This document shows, one piece after another, positions 17,419 through 26,800 of a DNA stretch of 64,000 nt. A program made the translations under genes and the position numbers. The stretch covers positions 124,001-188,000 of the forward strand of contig NZ_JAGPXL010000008.1 in the NCBI RefSeq assembly GCF_018070565.1, written 5' to 3'. The notes beneath the pieces were generated by a model that was not told where the DNA came from, made no database searches, and saw only the letters and a program-made list of their open reading frames with translations. This DNA is from Streptomyces sp. B93. GTDB taxonomy: Bacteria; Actinomycetota; Actinomycetes; Streptomycetales; Streptomycetaceae. The first letter of the stretch is position 1, and every line of letters starts with the position of its first letter.

Positions 17419-18339
17419 CTACGCCACCGGCGGCCCCTCGGTCACCGTCGCGCCCCGCGCCGGACCCGACGCCGTGCGCACCGTCCGGCAGGTGCCGGAG
17501 CCGCGCAGCGCGTCCGCCACCTTCGCCGCCGACTCGGGGTCGCGGGCGAGGAAGGCGGTGGTCGGGCCGGAGCCGGAGACCAGCGCGGCCAGCGCCCCGG
17601 CGGCGGTGCCCGCGGCGAGGGTGTCGGCGAGGGCCGGGAAGAGGGACAGCGCGGCGGGCTGGAGGTCGTTGGAGACGGCGGCGGCGAGCGCGTCCGGGTC
17701 GCCCTTCGCCAACGCGTCGAGGAGGGGGCGGGAGGCGACCGGCGCGGGCACGTCACGGCCCTCGGCGAGCCGGTCGAACTCCCGGAAGACCGCCGGGGTC
17801 GACAGCCCGCGCTCGGCCATCGCGAACACCCAGTGGAAGACGCCGCCGACGTCCAGCGCCGTCAGCTTCTCCCCCCGCCCGGTGCCGAGCGCCGCCCCGC
17901 CGATCAGACTGAACGGCACGTCACTGCCCAATTCGGCGCAGATGTCGAGGAGTTCAGTGCGCGAGGCGCCCGTCCCCCACAGCGCGTCGCACGCCACAAG
18001 CGCGCCCGCCCCGTCCGCGCTGCCGCCCGCCATGCCGCCCGCGACGGGGATGTCCTTGGCGATGTGGACGTGCACGTCCGGGCCGCGGCCGTACCGCGCG
18101 GCGAGCGCCTCGGCGGCGCGGGCGGCGAGGTTGGTGCCGTCCAGCGGGACGAGTGCGGCGTCCGGGCCGTCGCAGGTGACGCGGACGCCGGTGCCGGGCT
18201 CGGCCGGGGTCGCGGTGATCTCGTCGTACAGCCCGACGGCGAGGAAGACGTTGGCCAGGTCGTGGAAGCCGTCGGGCCGGGCGGCACCGACGGCGAGCTG
18301 GACGTTGACCTTGGCGGGGACGCGTACGGTGACGCTCAC
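17419..18339 (-). CDS. ispE: 4-diphosphocytidyl-2-C-methyl-D-erythritol kinase
   Basis: A 306-residue GHMP kinase of the MEP isoprenoid pathway, which phosphorylates the 2-hydroxyl of CDP-methylerythritol. The N-terminus [28 protein letters not shown] and the ATP-binding motif [18 protein letters not shown] are diagnostic, and the C-terminal GHMP motif is [13 protein letters not shown]. The GTG start at 18339 overlaps the rsmA stop (GTGA). The rpfB-rsmA-ispE order is conserved in actinobacteria including Mycobacterium. Confidence 0.96.
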   Translation of the reverse strand: MSVTVRVPAKVNVQLAVGAARPDGFHDLANVFLAVGLYDEITATPAEPGTGVRVTCDGPDAALVPLDGTNLAARAAEALAARYGRGPDVHVHIAKDIPVAGGMAGGSADGAGALVACDALWGTGASRTELLDICAELGSDVPFSLIGGAALGTGRGEKLTALDVGGVFHWVFAMAERGLSTPAVFREFDRLAEGRDVPAPVASRPLLDALAKGDPDALAAAVSNDLQPAALSLFPALADTLAAGTAAGALAALVSGSGPTTAFLARDPESAAKVADALRGSGTCRTVRTASGPARGATVTEGPPVA

Positions 18340-19223
18340 TGCTGACCGGGCTCCTTGTGCTGGGCGTTCTCGGCGATGCGGGCGAACTCCTCGACCGTGA
18401 GGGACTCGCCGCGGGCCTGCGGGGACACGCCCGCCGCGACCAGCGCCGCCTCCGCGGCCGCCGCGGAGCCCGCCCACCCGGCGAGCGCCGCCCGCAGCGT
18501 CTTGCGGCGCTGCGCGAACGCCGCGTCGACCACGGCGAAGACGTCGCGCTTCGACGCGGACGTCCTGACCGGTTCGGTGCGGCGGGTGAGCGCGACCAGG
18601 CCGCTGTCGACGTTGGGCGCGGGCCAGAAGACGTTGCGGCCGATGGCACCGGCCCGCTTCACCTCCGCGTACCAGTTGGCCTTCACCGACGGGACGCCGT
18701 ACACCTTCGAGCCGGGGGCGGCGGCGAGGCGGTCGGCGACCTCGGACTGCACCATGACGAGGGTGCGCTCGATGCTGGGGAACGTGGCGAGCATGTGCAG
18801 CAGCACCGGGACGGCCACGTTGTACGGCAGGTTCGCCACGAGGGCGGTGGGGGGCGGGCCCGGGAGGTCGGTGACGTGCATCGCGTCGGAGTGCACCAGG
18901 GCGAAGCGGTCCGCGCGGTCGGGCAGGCGGGCGGCGATGGTGGCGGGGAGGGCGGCGGCGAGTACGTCGTCGATCTCCACGGCGGTGACGTGGGCGGCCG
19001 CCTCCAGCAGGGCGAGGGTGAGCGAGCCGAGGCCCGGACCGACCTCGACGACGTTGTCGTCCGGGCGGACCTCCGCGGTGCGGACGATACGGCGGACGGT
19101 GTTCGCGTCGATCACGAAGTTCTGGCCGCGCTGTTTGGTGGGGCGCACGCCGAGGGCTGCCGCCAGCTCGCGTACGTCGGCGGGACCCAGGAGGGCATGA
19201 TCGGGGACGGGGCTGCTGCTCAC
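18336..19223 (-). CDS. rsmA: 16S rRNA dimethyladenosine transferase
   Basis: A 295-residue KsgA/RsmA methyltransferase that dimethylates the two adjacent adenosines in the 3'-terminal hairpin of 16S rRNA during 30S maturation. Motif I is [16 protein letters not shown] (residues 59-74) and the catalytic motif IV is NLPYNVAVP (131-139). The N-terminal [19 protein letters not shown] is also typical. The GTG at 19223 is chosen ([13 protein letters not shown]). It lies 77 nt after rpfB and is coupled by overlap to ispE. Confidence 0.96.
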   Translation of the reverse strand: MSSSPVPDHALLGPADVRELAAALGVRPTKQRGQNFVIDANTVRRIVRTAEVRPDDNVVEVGPGLGSLTLALLEAAAHVTAVEIDDVLAAALPATIAARLPDRADRFALVHSDAMHVTDLPGPPPTALVANLPYNVAVPVLLHMLATFPSIERTLVMVQSEVADRLAAAPGSKVYGVPSVKANWYAEVKRAGAIGRNVFWPAPNVDSGLVALTRRTEPVRTSASKRDVFAVVDAAFAQRRKTLRAALAGWAGSAAAAEAALVAAGVSPQARGESLTVEEFARIAENAQHKEPGQQ

Positions 19224-19300
19224 GGGACAAGGGTACGGGGGGTGGCCGTGAGGGTGGGCCGCGCGGCCCGGCGCGAGCGGGGTGCGCGGCCCACCCCCCG

Positions 19301-20572
19301 TCACCCCTCCAACCGCGCCCCGCAGTGCGGCCAAGCCGCGGCGCCCCTGCGTACGTACAGTTTCTTCGCGCGGTACGTCTGTTCGGACGCCGTCGCGTCC
19401 TGGGGGCGGCCCGAGCCGCCGAGGCTGCGCCAGGTGTGGACGTCGAACTGGTACAGCCCCCCGTACGTCCCGGACGCGTCCACCGCGTCCGCCCGCCCAC
19501 CCGACTCGCACGCCGCGAGCCCCTGCCAGTTCAGCCCGTCCGCGCCCGCGACGGAGGCGGGCATGGGCCGGGTGCCGTACTTGATCACCTGCTCGCGCGG
19601 CTCCCGGACCACCTCGGACTTCTCGCGCCGGGGCCGCTCCTGGACCCCGTTGACGGTCCGCAGGAGGTAGGTGACGCGGCGCAGTCCCGGCTGACCGGCC
19701 TGTTCGACGACCTCCGTGCCCCGGAAGACCGTGGGGTCCGCCACCCGCCGTACCTGGAAGGGGATCTCCTCGTCCCGCACCTCCCGCCCCTTGGTGATCC
19801 GCAGCACGCTGATGGTCTGCCCGTCGCGCGGGAAGCTGTCCTGCGCGACGGACGTGCTGTCCTGCCCGCGCAGGGTGACCCCGGCCTCCTCGACCGCCTC
19901 GCGCACGGTGGCCACGTTGGTGCGGATCGTGCGGGCCCGCCCGTCGGCCATGACCGTGACCGCGCGTTCGGTGCGGACGTCCAGCGTGAGCCCGTCCCGC
20001 CCGATCCGCCGGGAGGACGGCACGGACAGGTACGCGCCCTGGGGCCGCACCCCGAACTGCCGCAGCGCGCCCGCGACCGTGCGGGCCGTCGTCCAGACCT
20101 GGTGGCGCCGGCCGTCGAGGGTGAGCCGCAGGGGCCGCCCGTAGCGGACCACGACCTCGTCGCCGCTGGTGAGCGCGGTACCGGGCGCGGGCGCGACGAC
20201 ATCGTGGGCGCCGAGTTCGACGCCCTCGTCGGCGAGGAGTTCGGTGACGTCGTCCGCGAAGGTGTGCAGCCGCCGCGGCTGCCCGTCCACGCTCAGCTCG
20301 ATCGCCTTGTCCTCGGCGACGAACGCGCTGGTCCCGCCCGCGAGGAACGCCACGACCAGCGCCTGCGGCAGCAGCCGCCGTACGGGACCGTCGGCGCGTC
20401 GGCCGGACCGGGACGGCCGGGATCTGCGGCGCCGGTGCGACACCTGTCCCGCGTCGGACGGGGTGGCCTGCGGCGGCAGGTACGCCGGGGCCGCGGGCCC
20501 GTAGCCCAGCGTCGGCGCGCTGTGCACGTCGTCCACGGGTGCCTCGTACGTCCCGTACTGCGAGTTGCTCAT
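19301..20572 (-). CDS. rpfB: resuscitation-promoting factor, RpfB type (DUF348 x3, G5, transglycosylase-like)
   Basis: A 423-residue exported or membrane-anchored peptidoglycan hydrolase. Residues 1-70 are cytoplasmic and Arg-rich, followed by a hydrophobic segment ([20 protein letters not shown]). Three DUF348 modules span about 90-265, then a G5 domain (about 266-340, [17 protein letters not shown]). The C-terminal Rpf domain is [39 protein letters not shown], with catalytic Glu356. Rpf proteins cleave glycan strands and help spores or dormant cells resume growth. The start is ATG 20572 behind a TTGGAG-N17-TAGGTT promoter. Confidence 0.95.
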   Translation of the reverse strand: MSNSQYGTYEAPVDDVHSAPTLGYGPAAPAYLPPQATPSDAGQVSHRRRRSRPSRSGRRADGPVRRLLPQALVVAFLAGGTSAFVAEDKAIELSVDGQPRRLHTFADDVTELLADEGVELGAHDVVAPAPGTALTSGDEVVVRYGRPLRLTLDGRRHQVWTTARTVAGALRQFGVRPQGAYLSVPSSRRIGRDGLTLDVRTERAVTVMADGRARTIRTNVATVREAVEEAGVTLRGQDSTSVAQDSFPRDGQTISVLRITKGREVRDEEIPFQVRRVADPTVFRGTEVVEQAGQPGLRRVTYLLRTVNGVQERPRREKSEVVREPREQVIKYGTRPMPASVAGADGLNWQGLAACESGGRADAVDASGTYGGLYQFDVHTWRSLGGSGRPQDATASEQTYRAKKLYVRRGAAAWPHCGARLEG

Positions 20573-20625
20573 TGCCGACACGCTCCAGGGTCCGGTGGCG
20601 TCCAGGGGGTCCGGATCGGGCCCAG

Positions 20626-20654
20626 AACCTAGCGGAGCGGCCGTCACTCTCCAA
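20626..20654 (-). promoter_or_regulatory. probable sigma-70-type promoter of rpfB
   Basis: On the minus strand TTGGAG (20654-20649) and TAGGTT (20631-20626) are separated by 17 nt, about 55 nt before the rpfB start. The hexamers match the main vegetative sigma consensus reasonably. This separates rpfB-rsmA-ispE transcription from tatD upstream. Confidence 0.5.
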
Positions 20655-20701
20655 AGCGACGCGACTACGAAACGTGAGCGAATCGCCGGGCGGGGTGGCG
20701 G

Positions 20702-21625
20702 TCAGTAACCGAAGGCGCGGGCCGTGTTCGCGCCGAGCGCGGTCGCCATCGCGTCCTCGTCGACGCCGCGCACGGCGGCCATGGCGCGGACCGTCACCGG
20801 GATCAGGTACGGGGCGTTGGGCCGCCCGCGGTAGGGGGCCGGGGTGAGGAAGGGCGCGTCGGTCTCGACCAGGACCAGCTCCAGCGGGGCCACCGTCAGG
20901 GCGTCCCGCAGGTTCTGGGCGTTCTTGAAGGTGACGTTGCCCGCGAAGGACATGTAGTAGCCCGCGCGGGCGCAGACCTCGGCCATCTCGGCGTCGCCGG
21001 AGTAGCAGTGGAAGACGGTCCGCTCGGGCGCGCCCTCCTCCTTCAGCACCCGCAGGACGTCGGCGTGGGCGTCCCGGTCGTGGATGACGAGGGTCTTGCC
21101 GTGCCGCTTGGCGATCTCGATGTGGGCGCGGAAGGAACGCTCCTGCGCCGCCTTGCCCTCCGGCCCGGTCCGGAAGTAGTCGAGCCCCGTCTCGCCGACC
21201 GCCTTGACCTGCTCCAGCCCGGCCAGCCGGTCGATCTCGGCGAGCGCCGCGTCGAGGGCGGCGTCGCCGCCGGGCTCGCGGGCTCCTTGCCGGGACCATC
21301 CCGCCCGTCGCCCACCACCACCCTTGTCCGAGTCGCTACGCGACGCCCCTTCGATGGGGTCGCCGTGGACGATGCGCGGCGCCTCGTTGGGGTGCAGGGC
21401 GACGGCCGCGTGGACGTCCTCGTGGGCCGCCGCCGTCTCGGCCGCCCAGCGGGAGCCGTTGATGTCGCAGCCGACCTGGACGACCGTGGTGACACCCACC
21501 GAGGCCGCCTTGGCGAGCCCTTCCTCCACCGTGCCGGACTGCATGTCGAGGTGGGTGTGGGAGTCGGCGACCGGCACCCTCAGGGGCTGCGGCAGGGGCG
21601 GGGCTTCGGCGTCACGGGAAGGCAT
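20702..21625 (-). CDS. tatD: TatD-family metal-dependent DNase/hydrolase
   Basis: A 307-residue amidohydrolase-fold protein of the TatD family, which has 3'-5' exonuclease activity in E. coli. Metal ligands appear as DSHTHLD (residues 21-27), [22 protein letters not shown] and VETDAPFL. A Gly/Arg/Ser-rich insertion of about 20-30 residues (around 93-118, [15 protein letters not shown]) interrupts the domain after [12 protein letters not shown] and is absent from most TatD proteins I know. The neighbourhood tatD-rpfB-rsmA-ispE matches mycobacterial gene order. Confidence 0.92.
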   Translation of the reverse strand: MPSRDAEAPPLPQPLRVPVADSHTHLDMQSGTVEEGLAKAASVGVTTVVQVGCDINGSRWAAETAAAHEDVHAAVALHPNEAPRIVHGDPIEGASRSDSDKGGGGRRAGWSRQGAREPGGDAALDAALAEIDRLAGLEQVKAVGETGLDYFRTGPEGKAAQERSFRAHIEIAKRHGKTLVIHDRDAHADVLRVLKEEGAPERTVFHCYSGDAEMAEVCARAGYYMSFAGNVTFKNAQNLRDALTVAPLELVLVETDAPFLTPAPYRGRPNAPYLIPVTVRAMAAVRGVDEDAMATALGANTARAFGY

Positions 21626-21663
21626 GCCCCGATCCTACGAAAGCGCCACGCCCCGGTGAGGCC

Positions 21664-21990
21664 CTAGCCGGCCCGGCGCTGGAAGGGGTGCAGCAGGTGG
21701 GAGAGCTGCCAGTGGGGTCCGGGGCGCCGGGCGCGGGAGGCGTCCCGCGCGGAGGACACCCGCCCCGGCCGCATGATCCGCACCAGGTGCCCGTCGCAGT
21801 TGGCGCACGCGGGGCGGCTCAGCGGCGACGGCACGACGCGCCCCTCGGCGACGTACCGGACGAACTCGCGGCCCCCGGCGTCCGTGTGGTGCTCGATCGC
21901 GTACGACTGCTCCCAGCCGTGTCCGCACCGCATACAGGCGAAGGAATAGGACTCGTGTACGACGGCGATGCGGCTGGCGTCCTGGCTCAT
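21664..21990 (-). CDS. small zinc-ribbon protein
   Basis: A 108-residue protein. Two Cys pairs, CMRCGHGW (about residues 20-23) and CANC (about 62-65), form a probable zinc ribbon. The C-terminal third is Arg/Pro-rich and basic (RARRPGPHWQLSHLLHPFQRRAG), possibly nucleic-acid-binding. The start ATG at 21990 (MSQDASRIAVVHESYSF) is chosen over the ATG 17 codons upstream. It is conserved in Streptomyces from memory, but its function is unknown. It ends 38 nt before the tatD start on the same strand. Confidence 0.75.
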   Translation of the reverse strand: MSQDASRIAVVHESYSFACMRCGHGWEQSYAIEHHTDAGGREFVRYVAEGRVVPSPLSRPACANCDGHLVRIMRPGRVSSARDASRARRPGPHWQLSHLLHPFQRRAG

Positions 21991-22149
21991 GCCGACTCCC
22001 CTTTGATCCACTGGAGGACGTTTCGTCCCGCTCCAGTGCATGCCCGAGAGCCCCCCAAAGCCACGTCAACTACCCACTGTTGCCCAGCATTTGGGCCCCC
22101 CTTGCCCAACGCCCCGCACCCCTTTACCGACGCATGGCGCAACGCCTCC

Positions 22150-22204
22150 GGGGGCGCGGGGCTGTGACATCATGCGGCTCCGCCGCGTGGGCGCGACCAG
22201 CCAC
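22150..22204. repeat. Streptomyces interspersed intergenic repeat with hairpin
   Basis: A GC-rich segment runs GGGGGCGCGGGGCTGTGACA, a variable part, a stem GCGGC-TCC-GCCGC (22174-22186), then CGTGGGCGCGACCAGCCAC. I recall near-identical segments at many intergenic sites in Streptomyces genomes, often after the 3' end of genes. Here it begins 18 nt after the rsmI stop (minus strand), where it could end transcription. No other feature is seen in the 231-nt gap between rsmI and the zinc-ribbon gene. Confidence 0.55.
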
Positions 22205-22221
22205 ACCGAACCCGCACCCGC

Positions 22222-23067
22222 CTACGGCGATTTCTTGGCAGCCACGACCGCGTCAAAGACAACCCGCTTCGGCACACCCGCCTCAACGGCCACCGCCGCA
22301 ATCGCCTCCTTGCGCCGCTCCCCCGCCTCCTCCCGCACCCGCACCCGCCGCACCAGCTCCTCCGGCCCGACCTCCTCGGCCCCCTTCTCCGGCGCGCCCT
22401 CGACCACCACGGTGATCTCCCCGCGCACCCCCTGCGCCGCCCACGCCGCCAGCTCCGCCAGCGGCCCGCGCCGTACCTCCTCGTACGTCTTGGTCAGCTC
22501 CCGGCACACGGCGGCCCGCCGCTCCCCGCCGAACACCTCGGCCATCGCTGCGAGGGTGTCGTCGAGACGGTGGGGGGCCTCGAAGTAGACGAGTGTGCGC
22601 CGCTCACCCGCGACCTCGCGCAGCCGCGCCAGCCGCTCCCCCGCCTTGCGGGGCAGGAACCCCTCGAAGCAGAACCGGTCCACGGGCAGCCCGGACAGGG
22701 CGAGCGCGGTGAGCACGGCCGACGGCCCCGGTACGGCGGTGACCCGGATGTCCCGCTCAACCGCCGCGGCGACCAGCCGGTACCCGGGGTCGGACACCGA
22801 CGGCATCCCCGCGTCGGTGACGAGCAGCACCCGCGCGCCGCCCGCCAGCTCCTCCACCAGCTCGGGCGTGCGGGCGGCCTCGTTGCCCTCGAAGTAGGAG
22901 ACGACCCGCCCCTTGGGCGTCACACCGAGGGCCTGGGTCAGCCGGCGCAGCCGCCGGGTGTCCTCGGCGGCGACCACGTCGGCCGCCGTGAGTTCCTCGG
23001 CGAGCCGGGGCGGCGCGTCCGCGATGTCACCGATGGGGGTACCTGCCAGCACGAGGGTTCCAGTCAC
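22222..23067 (-). CDS. rsmI: 16S rRNA 2'-O-ribose C1402 methyltransferase
   Basis: A 281-residue tetrapyrrole-methylase-fold protein that uses SAM to methylate C1402 in 16S rRNA (E. coli numbering). Diagnostic segments are LVLAGTPIGDIADAPPRL at the N-terminus, AEDTRRLRRL, TDAGMPSVSDPGYRLV and VPGPSAVLTALALSGLP. The C-terminus ends RRKEAIAAVAVEAGVPKRVVFDAVVAAKKSP, typical of actinobacterial RsmI. The GTG at 23067 is chosen. It is divergent from the O-mannosyltransferase gene with 104 nt between them. Confidence 0.95.
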   Translation of the reverse strand: MTGTLVLAGTPIGDIADAPPRLAEELTAADVVAAEDTRRLRRLTQALGVTPKGRVVSYFEGNEAARTPELVEELAGGARVLLVTDAGMPSVSDPGYRLVAAAVERDIRVTAVPGPSAVLTALALSGLPVDRFCFEGFLPRKAGERLARLREVAGERRTLVYFEAPHRLDDTLAAMAEVFGGERRAAVCRELTKTYEEVRRGPLAELAAWAAQGVRGEITVVVEGAPEKGAEEVGPEELVRRVRVREEAGERRKEAIAAVAVEAGVPKRVVFDAVVAAKKSP

Positions 23068-23171
23068 GCCCCCATCCTCCCAGCCCCGGCGAGGCCCCCG
23101 ATATCCGGACGCAACCGGCCCCGTGGCCCCATGCACGGGACTCCCACAGACGTGTTCCCTACGATGGCGCG

Positions 23172-24917
23172 GTGACCAGTACCGCGTCCTCCACGGACAC
23201 CCGGCAGGACCAGGCCCCGCACGAGCGGCGGACGCCGTGGCAGCAGCGGCTGCGCCGTTTCGGTTACCGACCGGCCCGCCCGCGCGGCGACGTCAGGGAC
23301 CGTCTGGTGCCGCCGTACGCCGCGCCGGGACCGCGGCTGTGGGCGACGCTCGGTGTGCGGCACATGCTGGCCGGGCGGATCACCCGCTGGTCGGGGTGGC
23401 TCGGTCCGCTGCTGGTGACGCTGTTCGCTGGGGTGCTGCGGTTCTGGAACCTGGGCAGCCCGAAGGCGGTGATATTCGACGAGACGTACTACGCGAAGGA
23501 CGCGTGGGCGCTCATCCACCGCGGCTTCGAGGTCAACTGGGACAAGAACGCCAACGACCTGATCCTCTCCTCGGGGGGCAATGTCCCGATCCCGACGGAC
23601 GCGGCGTACGTGGTGCACCCGCCGGTCGGGAAGTACGTCATCGGGCTCGGCGAGCTGGTCTTCGGGTTCGAGCCGTTCGGCTGGCGTTTCATGCCCGCCC
23701 TCCTCGGCACCCTCTCCGTGCTCCTGCTGTGCCGGATCGGGCGGCGGATGTTCCGCTCCACGTTCCTGGGCTGTCTGGCGGGCGCGCTGCTGGCGCTGGA
23801 CGGGCTGCACTTCGTGATGAGCCGGACCGCGCTGCTGGACAGCGTGCTGATGTTCTTCGTGCTGGCGGCGTTCGGCTGTCTGCTGGTCGACCGGGACCGG
23901 GCGCGCGAGCGGCTCGCGGCTGCGCTGCCGGTGGACGCGGACGGCCGGGTCCGCCCGGACGCGCACGTGGCGGAGACCACCCGGCTCGGGTGGCGTCCGT
24001 GGCGCTGGGCGGCGGGTCTGATGATGGGCCTGGCGGTCGGCACCAAGTGGAACGGCCTGTACGTGCTGGCCGCGTTCTGTGTGATGGCGGTGCTGTGGGA
24101 CGTCGGCGCCCGGCGGGTGGCGGGGGCCCACCGCCCGTACACGGCGGTCGTGAAGCGCGATCTGGGCCTGGCGTTCCTCGCCACCGTCCCGGTCGCGGTG
24201 TTCACCTACTTCGCGTCCTGGATCGGCTGGATCCTCTCCCCGTCGGACGGCTCCGGCGGCTACTACCGCGACTGGGCCACCGCGAACGGCCGCGGCAGCG
24301 ACTGGAGCTGGCTGTTCCCGGACTGGTGGCTGAGCCTGTGGCACTACGAGAACCAGGTGTACGACTTCCACGTCGGCCTGTCCTCACCGCACACCTACGA
24401 GTCGAACCCGTGGAGCTGGCTGGTCCTGGGCCGCCCGGTGTCGTACTTCTACGAGTCCCCCGAGCCCGGCACGGACGGCTGTCCGCTGGACGCGGGCGAG
24501 AAGTGCGCGCGCGAGGTGCTGGCGCTGGGCACCCCGGTGCTGTGGTGGGCGGCCTGTTTCGCCCTGCTGTACGTGCTGTGGCGCTGGTTCTTCCGGCGCG
24601 ACTGGCGGGCGGGCGCGATCGCCTGCGGCATCGCGGCGGGCTATCTGCCGTGGTTCCTGTACCAGGAGCGCACGATCTTCTTCTTCTACGCCGACGTCTT
24701 CGTGCCGTTCCTCTGCCTGGCCCTGGCTATGCTGATCGGCGCCCTGCTCGGCCCACCCACGGCCCGCGACACCCGCCGGGTCGCGGGCGCGGCGGGCGCG
24801 GGGGTGCTGGTGCTGCTGATCGCCTGGAACTTCATCTACTTCTACCCCCTGTATACCGGCATCGCCATCCCGATCGATGACTGGCGTTCACGGATGTGGC
24901 TGGATACATGGGTCTGA
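23172..24917 (+). CDS. pmt: protein O-mannosyltransferase (Pmt, GT39)
   Basis: A 581-residue integral membrane glycosyltransferase that transfers mannose from polyprenyl phosphate mannose to Ser/Thr of proteins exported by Sec. After a charged N-terminus there are about 11 membrane segments. The catalytic acidic pair of the first extracytoplasmic loop is in KAVIFDETYYAKDAWA (Asp-Glu), and HPPVGKYVIGLGE follows, as in yeast PMTs. In S. coelicolor the orthologue is needed for phage phiC31 infection and for normal antibiotic resistance. A TACGAT -10-like hexamer (23160-23165) lies 6 nt before the GTG, so the mRNA may be leaderless. The two PBP genes downstream are possible substrates. Confidence 0.93.
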   Translation: MTSTASSTDTRQDQAPHERRTPWQQRLRRFGYRPARPRGDVRDRLVPPYAAPGPRLWATLGVRHMLAGRITRWSGWLGPLLVTLFAGVLRFWNLGSPKAVIFDETYYAKDAWALIHRGFEVNWDKNANDLILSSGGNVPIPTDAAYVVHPPVGKYVIGLGELVFGFEPFGWRFMPALLGTLSVLLLCRIGRRMFRSTFLGCLAGALLALDGLHFVMSRTALLDSVLMFFVLAAFGCLLVDRDRARERLAAALPVDADGRVRPDAHVAETTRLGWRPWRWAAGLMMGLAVGTKWNGLYVLAAFCVMAVLWDVGARRVAGAHRPYTAVVKRDLGLAFLATVPVAVFTYFASWIGWILSPSDGSGGYYRDWATANGRGSDWSWLFPDWWLSLWHYENQVYDFHVGLSSPHTYESNPWSWLVLGRPVSYFYESPEPGTDGCPLDAGEKCAREVLALGTPVLWWAACFALLYVLWRWFFRRDWRAGAIACGIAAGYLPWFLYQERTIFFFYADVFVPFLCLALAMLIGALLGPPTARDTRRVAGAAGAGVLVLLIAWNFIYFYPLYTGIAIPIDDWRSRMWLDTWV

Positions 24918-25052
24918 TCCGGTATCCGGCCAGGTGAAGGGGTTTCCGGATCTCCATTCGGACAACATCCGGGCACAGAGCAGAACACCGCTCACCATCC
25001 GTCCCTCCCGCCCCATACAGTCGAAGGTCCGCAATCGGGAGGGGACCGTGCC

Positions 25053-26681
25053 ATGCGCAGGGGGGTCAAAGCTGCCGTCGTGGGCAGTGTGTTCGCCGTG
25101 ATGCTCGGGGGGGCCGGGTACGGCGCGTTCAACTTCGTGTCCGCGTTGGGCGATGACGGCGGGTCGGGGTCCGGCTCGCAGGCGGAGGTCAAGAGCGGGC
25201 CGCCGAGCGCGGCGGAGGTCGAGGAGACCACGCGGGAGTTCTTCGCGGCCTGGCAGCAGGGCGACGGGGCGAAGGCGGCGTCGTTCACGGACAACGCGGC
25301 CGAGGCCGAGCCGGTGCTGACCTCCTTCGGGCAGGCCGCGCACATCGGGGACGTGAAGATCACGCCGGGTGCCGCGGTGGGTGACACCGTGCCCTTCTCG
25401 GTCAAGGCGACCGTGTCGTACGACGGGAAGAGCGAGAAGCTGGCGTACGACAGCGAGCTGAGCGTCGTGCGGGGCGTCACCACCGGGCGGGCGCTGGTCG
25501 ACTGGGAGCCCTCCGTCGTCCACCCGGAACTGGGCGACGGAGACACCCTGGTCACCGAGGAGTCCGCGAACCCTCCGATCGAGGCCGTCGACCGGAACGG
25601 CACCGTGCTGACGAAGGAGAAGTACCCCTCCCTCGGCCCGATCCTCGACGAGCTGCGCGCCAAGTACGGCGACAGCGCGGGCGGCACGCCCGGCGTCGAG
25701 CTGGCCGTCCGGCACACCGCGAGCGGCGCCGCCGACACCCCGCTGCTGACGCTCTCCGAGGGCGAGCCGGGCCAGCTGCGCACCACGCTCAGCGCGACCG
25801 CGCAGGCGGCGGCCGAGAAGGCGGTCGAGAGCTACGACGAGTCGTCGGTGGTGGCGGTCAAGCCGAGCACCGGTGAGGTGCTGGCGGTCGCGAACAACCG
25901 TGCGGACGGCTTCAACGCCGCCTTCCTGGGCAAGCTGGCCCCCGGCTCCACCATGAAGATCGTCAGCGCGGCCACCCTCATCGACAACGGGATCACCTCG
26001 ATGAACGGCCCGGCGCCCTGCCCGAACGAGGCGGTGTGGCAGAGCCAGACCTTCCACAACCTCACCGGCATGACCCCGAACGAGAACGCCACCCTCTCCG
26101 AGAGCTTCGCCCGCTCCTGCAACACGGCCTTCGTGAAGTACGCCGACGAGGTGCGGGTCGACTCCCTCACCAAGGAGGCCGAGGAGCGCTTCGGGCTCGG
26201 CAAGGACAACTGGAAGGTCGGCATCCCCTCCTTCGACGGCTCGGTCCCCGCGTCCGGCGGCCCCGACACCGCGGCCAACATGATCGGCCAGGGCCAGGTG
26301 CAGATGAGCCCGCTGAACATGGCGTCCGTCACCGCCACCGCGATCACCGGCACCTTCCGGCAGCCGGTGATCGTCCCGCAGAGCCTCGACGACCGCCCGC
26401 TGGCCCAGGCACGCGGCCTGGACTCCGGGACCGTGCAGCAGCTGCGCGCCATGATGAACCGCACCGCGACCAGCGGCAGCGCGGCCGGGGTGATGACCGG
26501 GATGACCGGCAGCTTCGGCGCGAAGACCGGCTCGGCCGAGGTCGACGGCCAGGAGGTGGCCAACAGCTGGTTCACCGGCTACCGCGACGACATCGCCGCC
26601 GCCGCGATGAGCCAGCAGGGCGGCCGCGGCGGCGAGGCCGCGGGCCCGATCGTGGCCGCCGTACTGCGTGCGGGCGGCTGA
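25053..26681 (+). CDS. class B penicillin-binding protein, MecA/NTF2-type (copy 1)
   Basis: A 542-residue transpeptidase anchored by an N-terminal segment (about residues 5-32). A MecA-type NTF2-like domain covers roughly 50-170 (AEVEETTREFFAAWQQGDG...VVHPELGDGDTL), then a linker and the transpeptidase domain from about 240. Active-site motifs are S299-TMK302 (APGSTMK), S355-C-N357 (RSCNTAF) and K491-T-G493 (KTGSAE). It would cross-link peptidoglycan outside the membrane. It is shorter than most class B PBPs because the usual dimerisation domain is reduced. Lies 135 nt after pmt and forms a tandem pair with the next gene. Confidence 0.93.
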   Translation: MRRGVKAAVVGSVFAVMLGGAGYGAFNFVSALGDDGGSGSGSQAEVKSGPPSAAEVEETTREFFAAWQQGDGAKAASFTDNAAEAEPVLTSFGQAAHIGDVKITPGAAVGDTVPFSVKATVSYDGKSEKLAYDSELSVVRGVTTGRALVDWEPSVVHPELGDGDTLVTEESANPPIEAVDRNGTVLTKEKYPSLGPILDELRAKYGDSAGGTPGVELAVRHTASGAADTPLLTLSEGEPGQLRTTLSATAQAAAEKAVESYDESSVVAVKPSTGEVLAVANNRADGFNAAFLGKLAPGSTMKIVSAATLIDNGITSMNGPAPCPNEAVWQSQTFHNLTGMTPNENATLSESFARSCNTAFVKYADEVRVDSLTKEAEERFGLGKDNWKVGIPSFDGSVPASGGPDTAANMIGQGQVQMSPLNMASVTATAITGTFRQPVIVPQSLDDRPLAQARGLDSGTVQQLRAMMNRTATSGSAAGVMTGMTGSFGAKTGSAEVDGQEVANSWFTGYRDDIAAAAMSQQGGRGGEAAGPIVAAVLRAGG

Positions 26682-26800
26682 AACCGAACGGTCGCCGCGC
26701 CGCGTCACCCCTGTCGGACGGGACTCTAGGGTGGTGCCGTCGTTGGGGAGTACAGGCCGGTCGCGGGGGGGCCAGCGAGAGCACGGAGGAACGGGTAACT

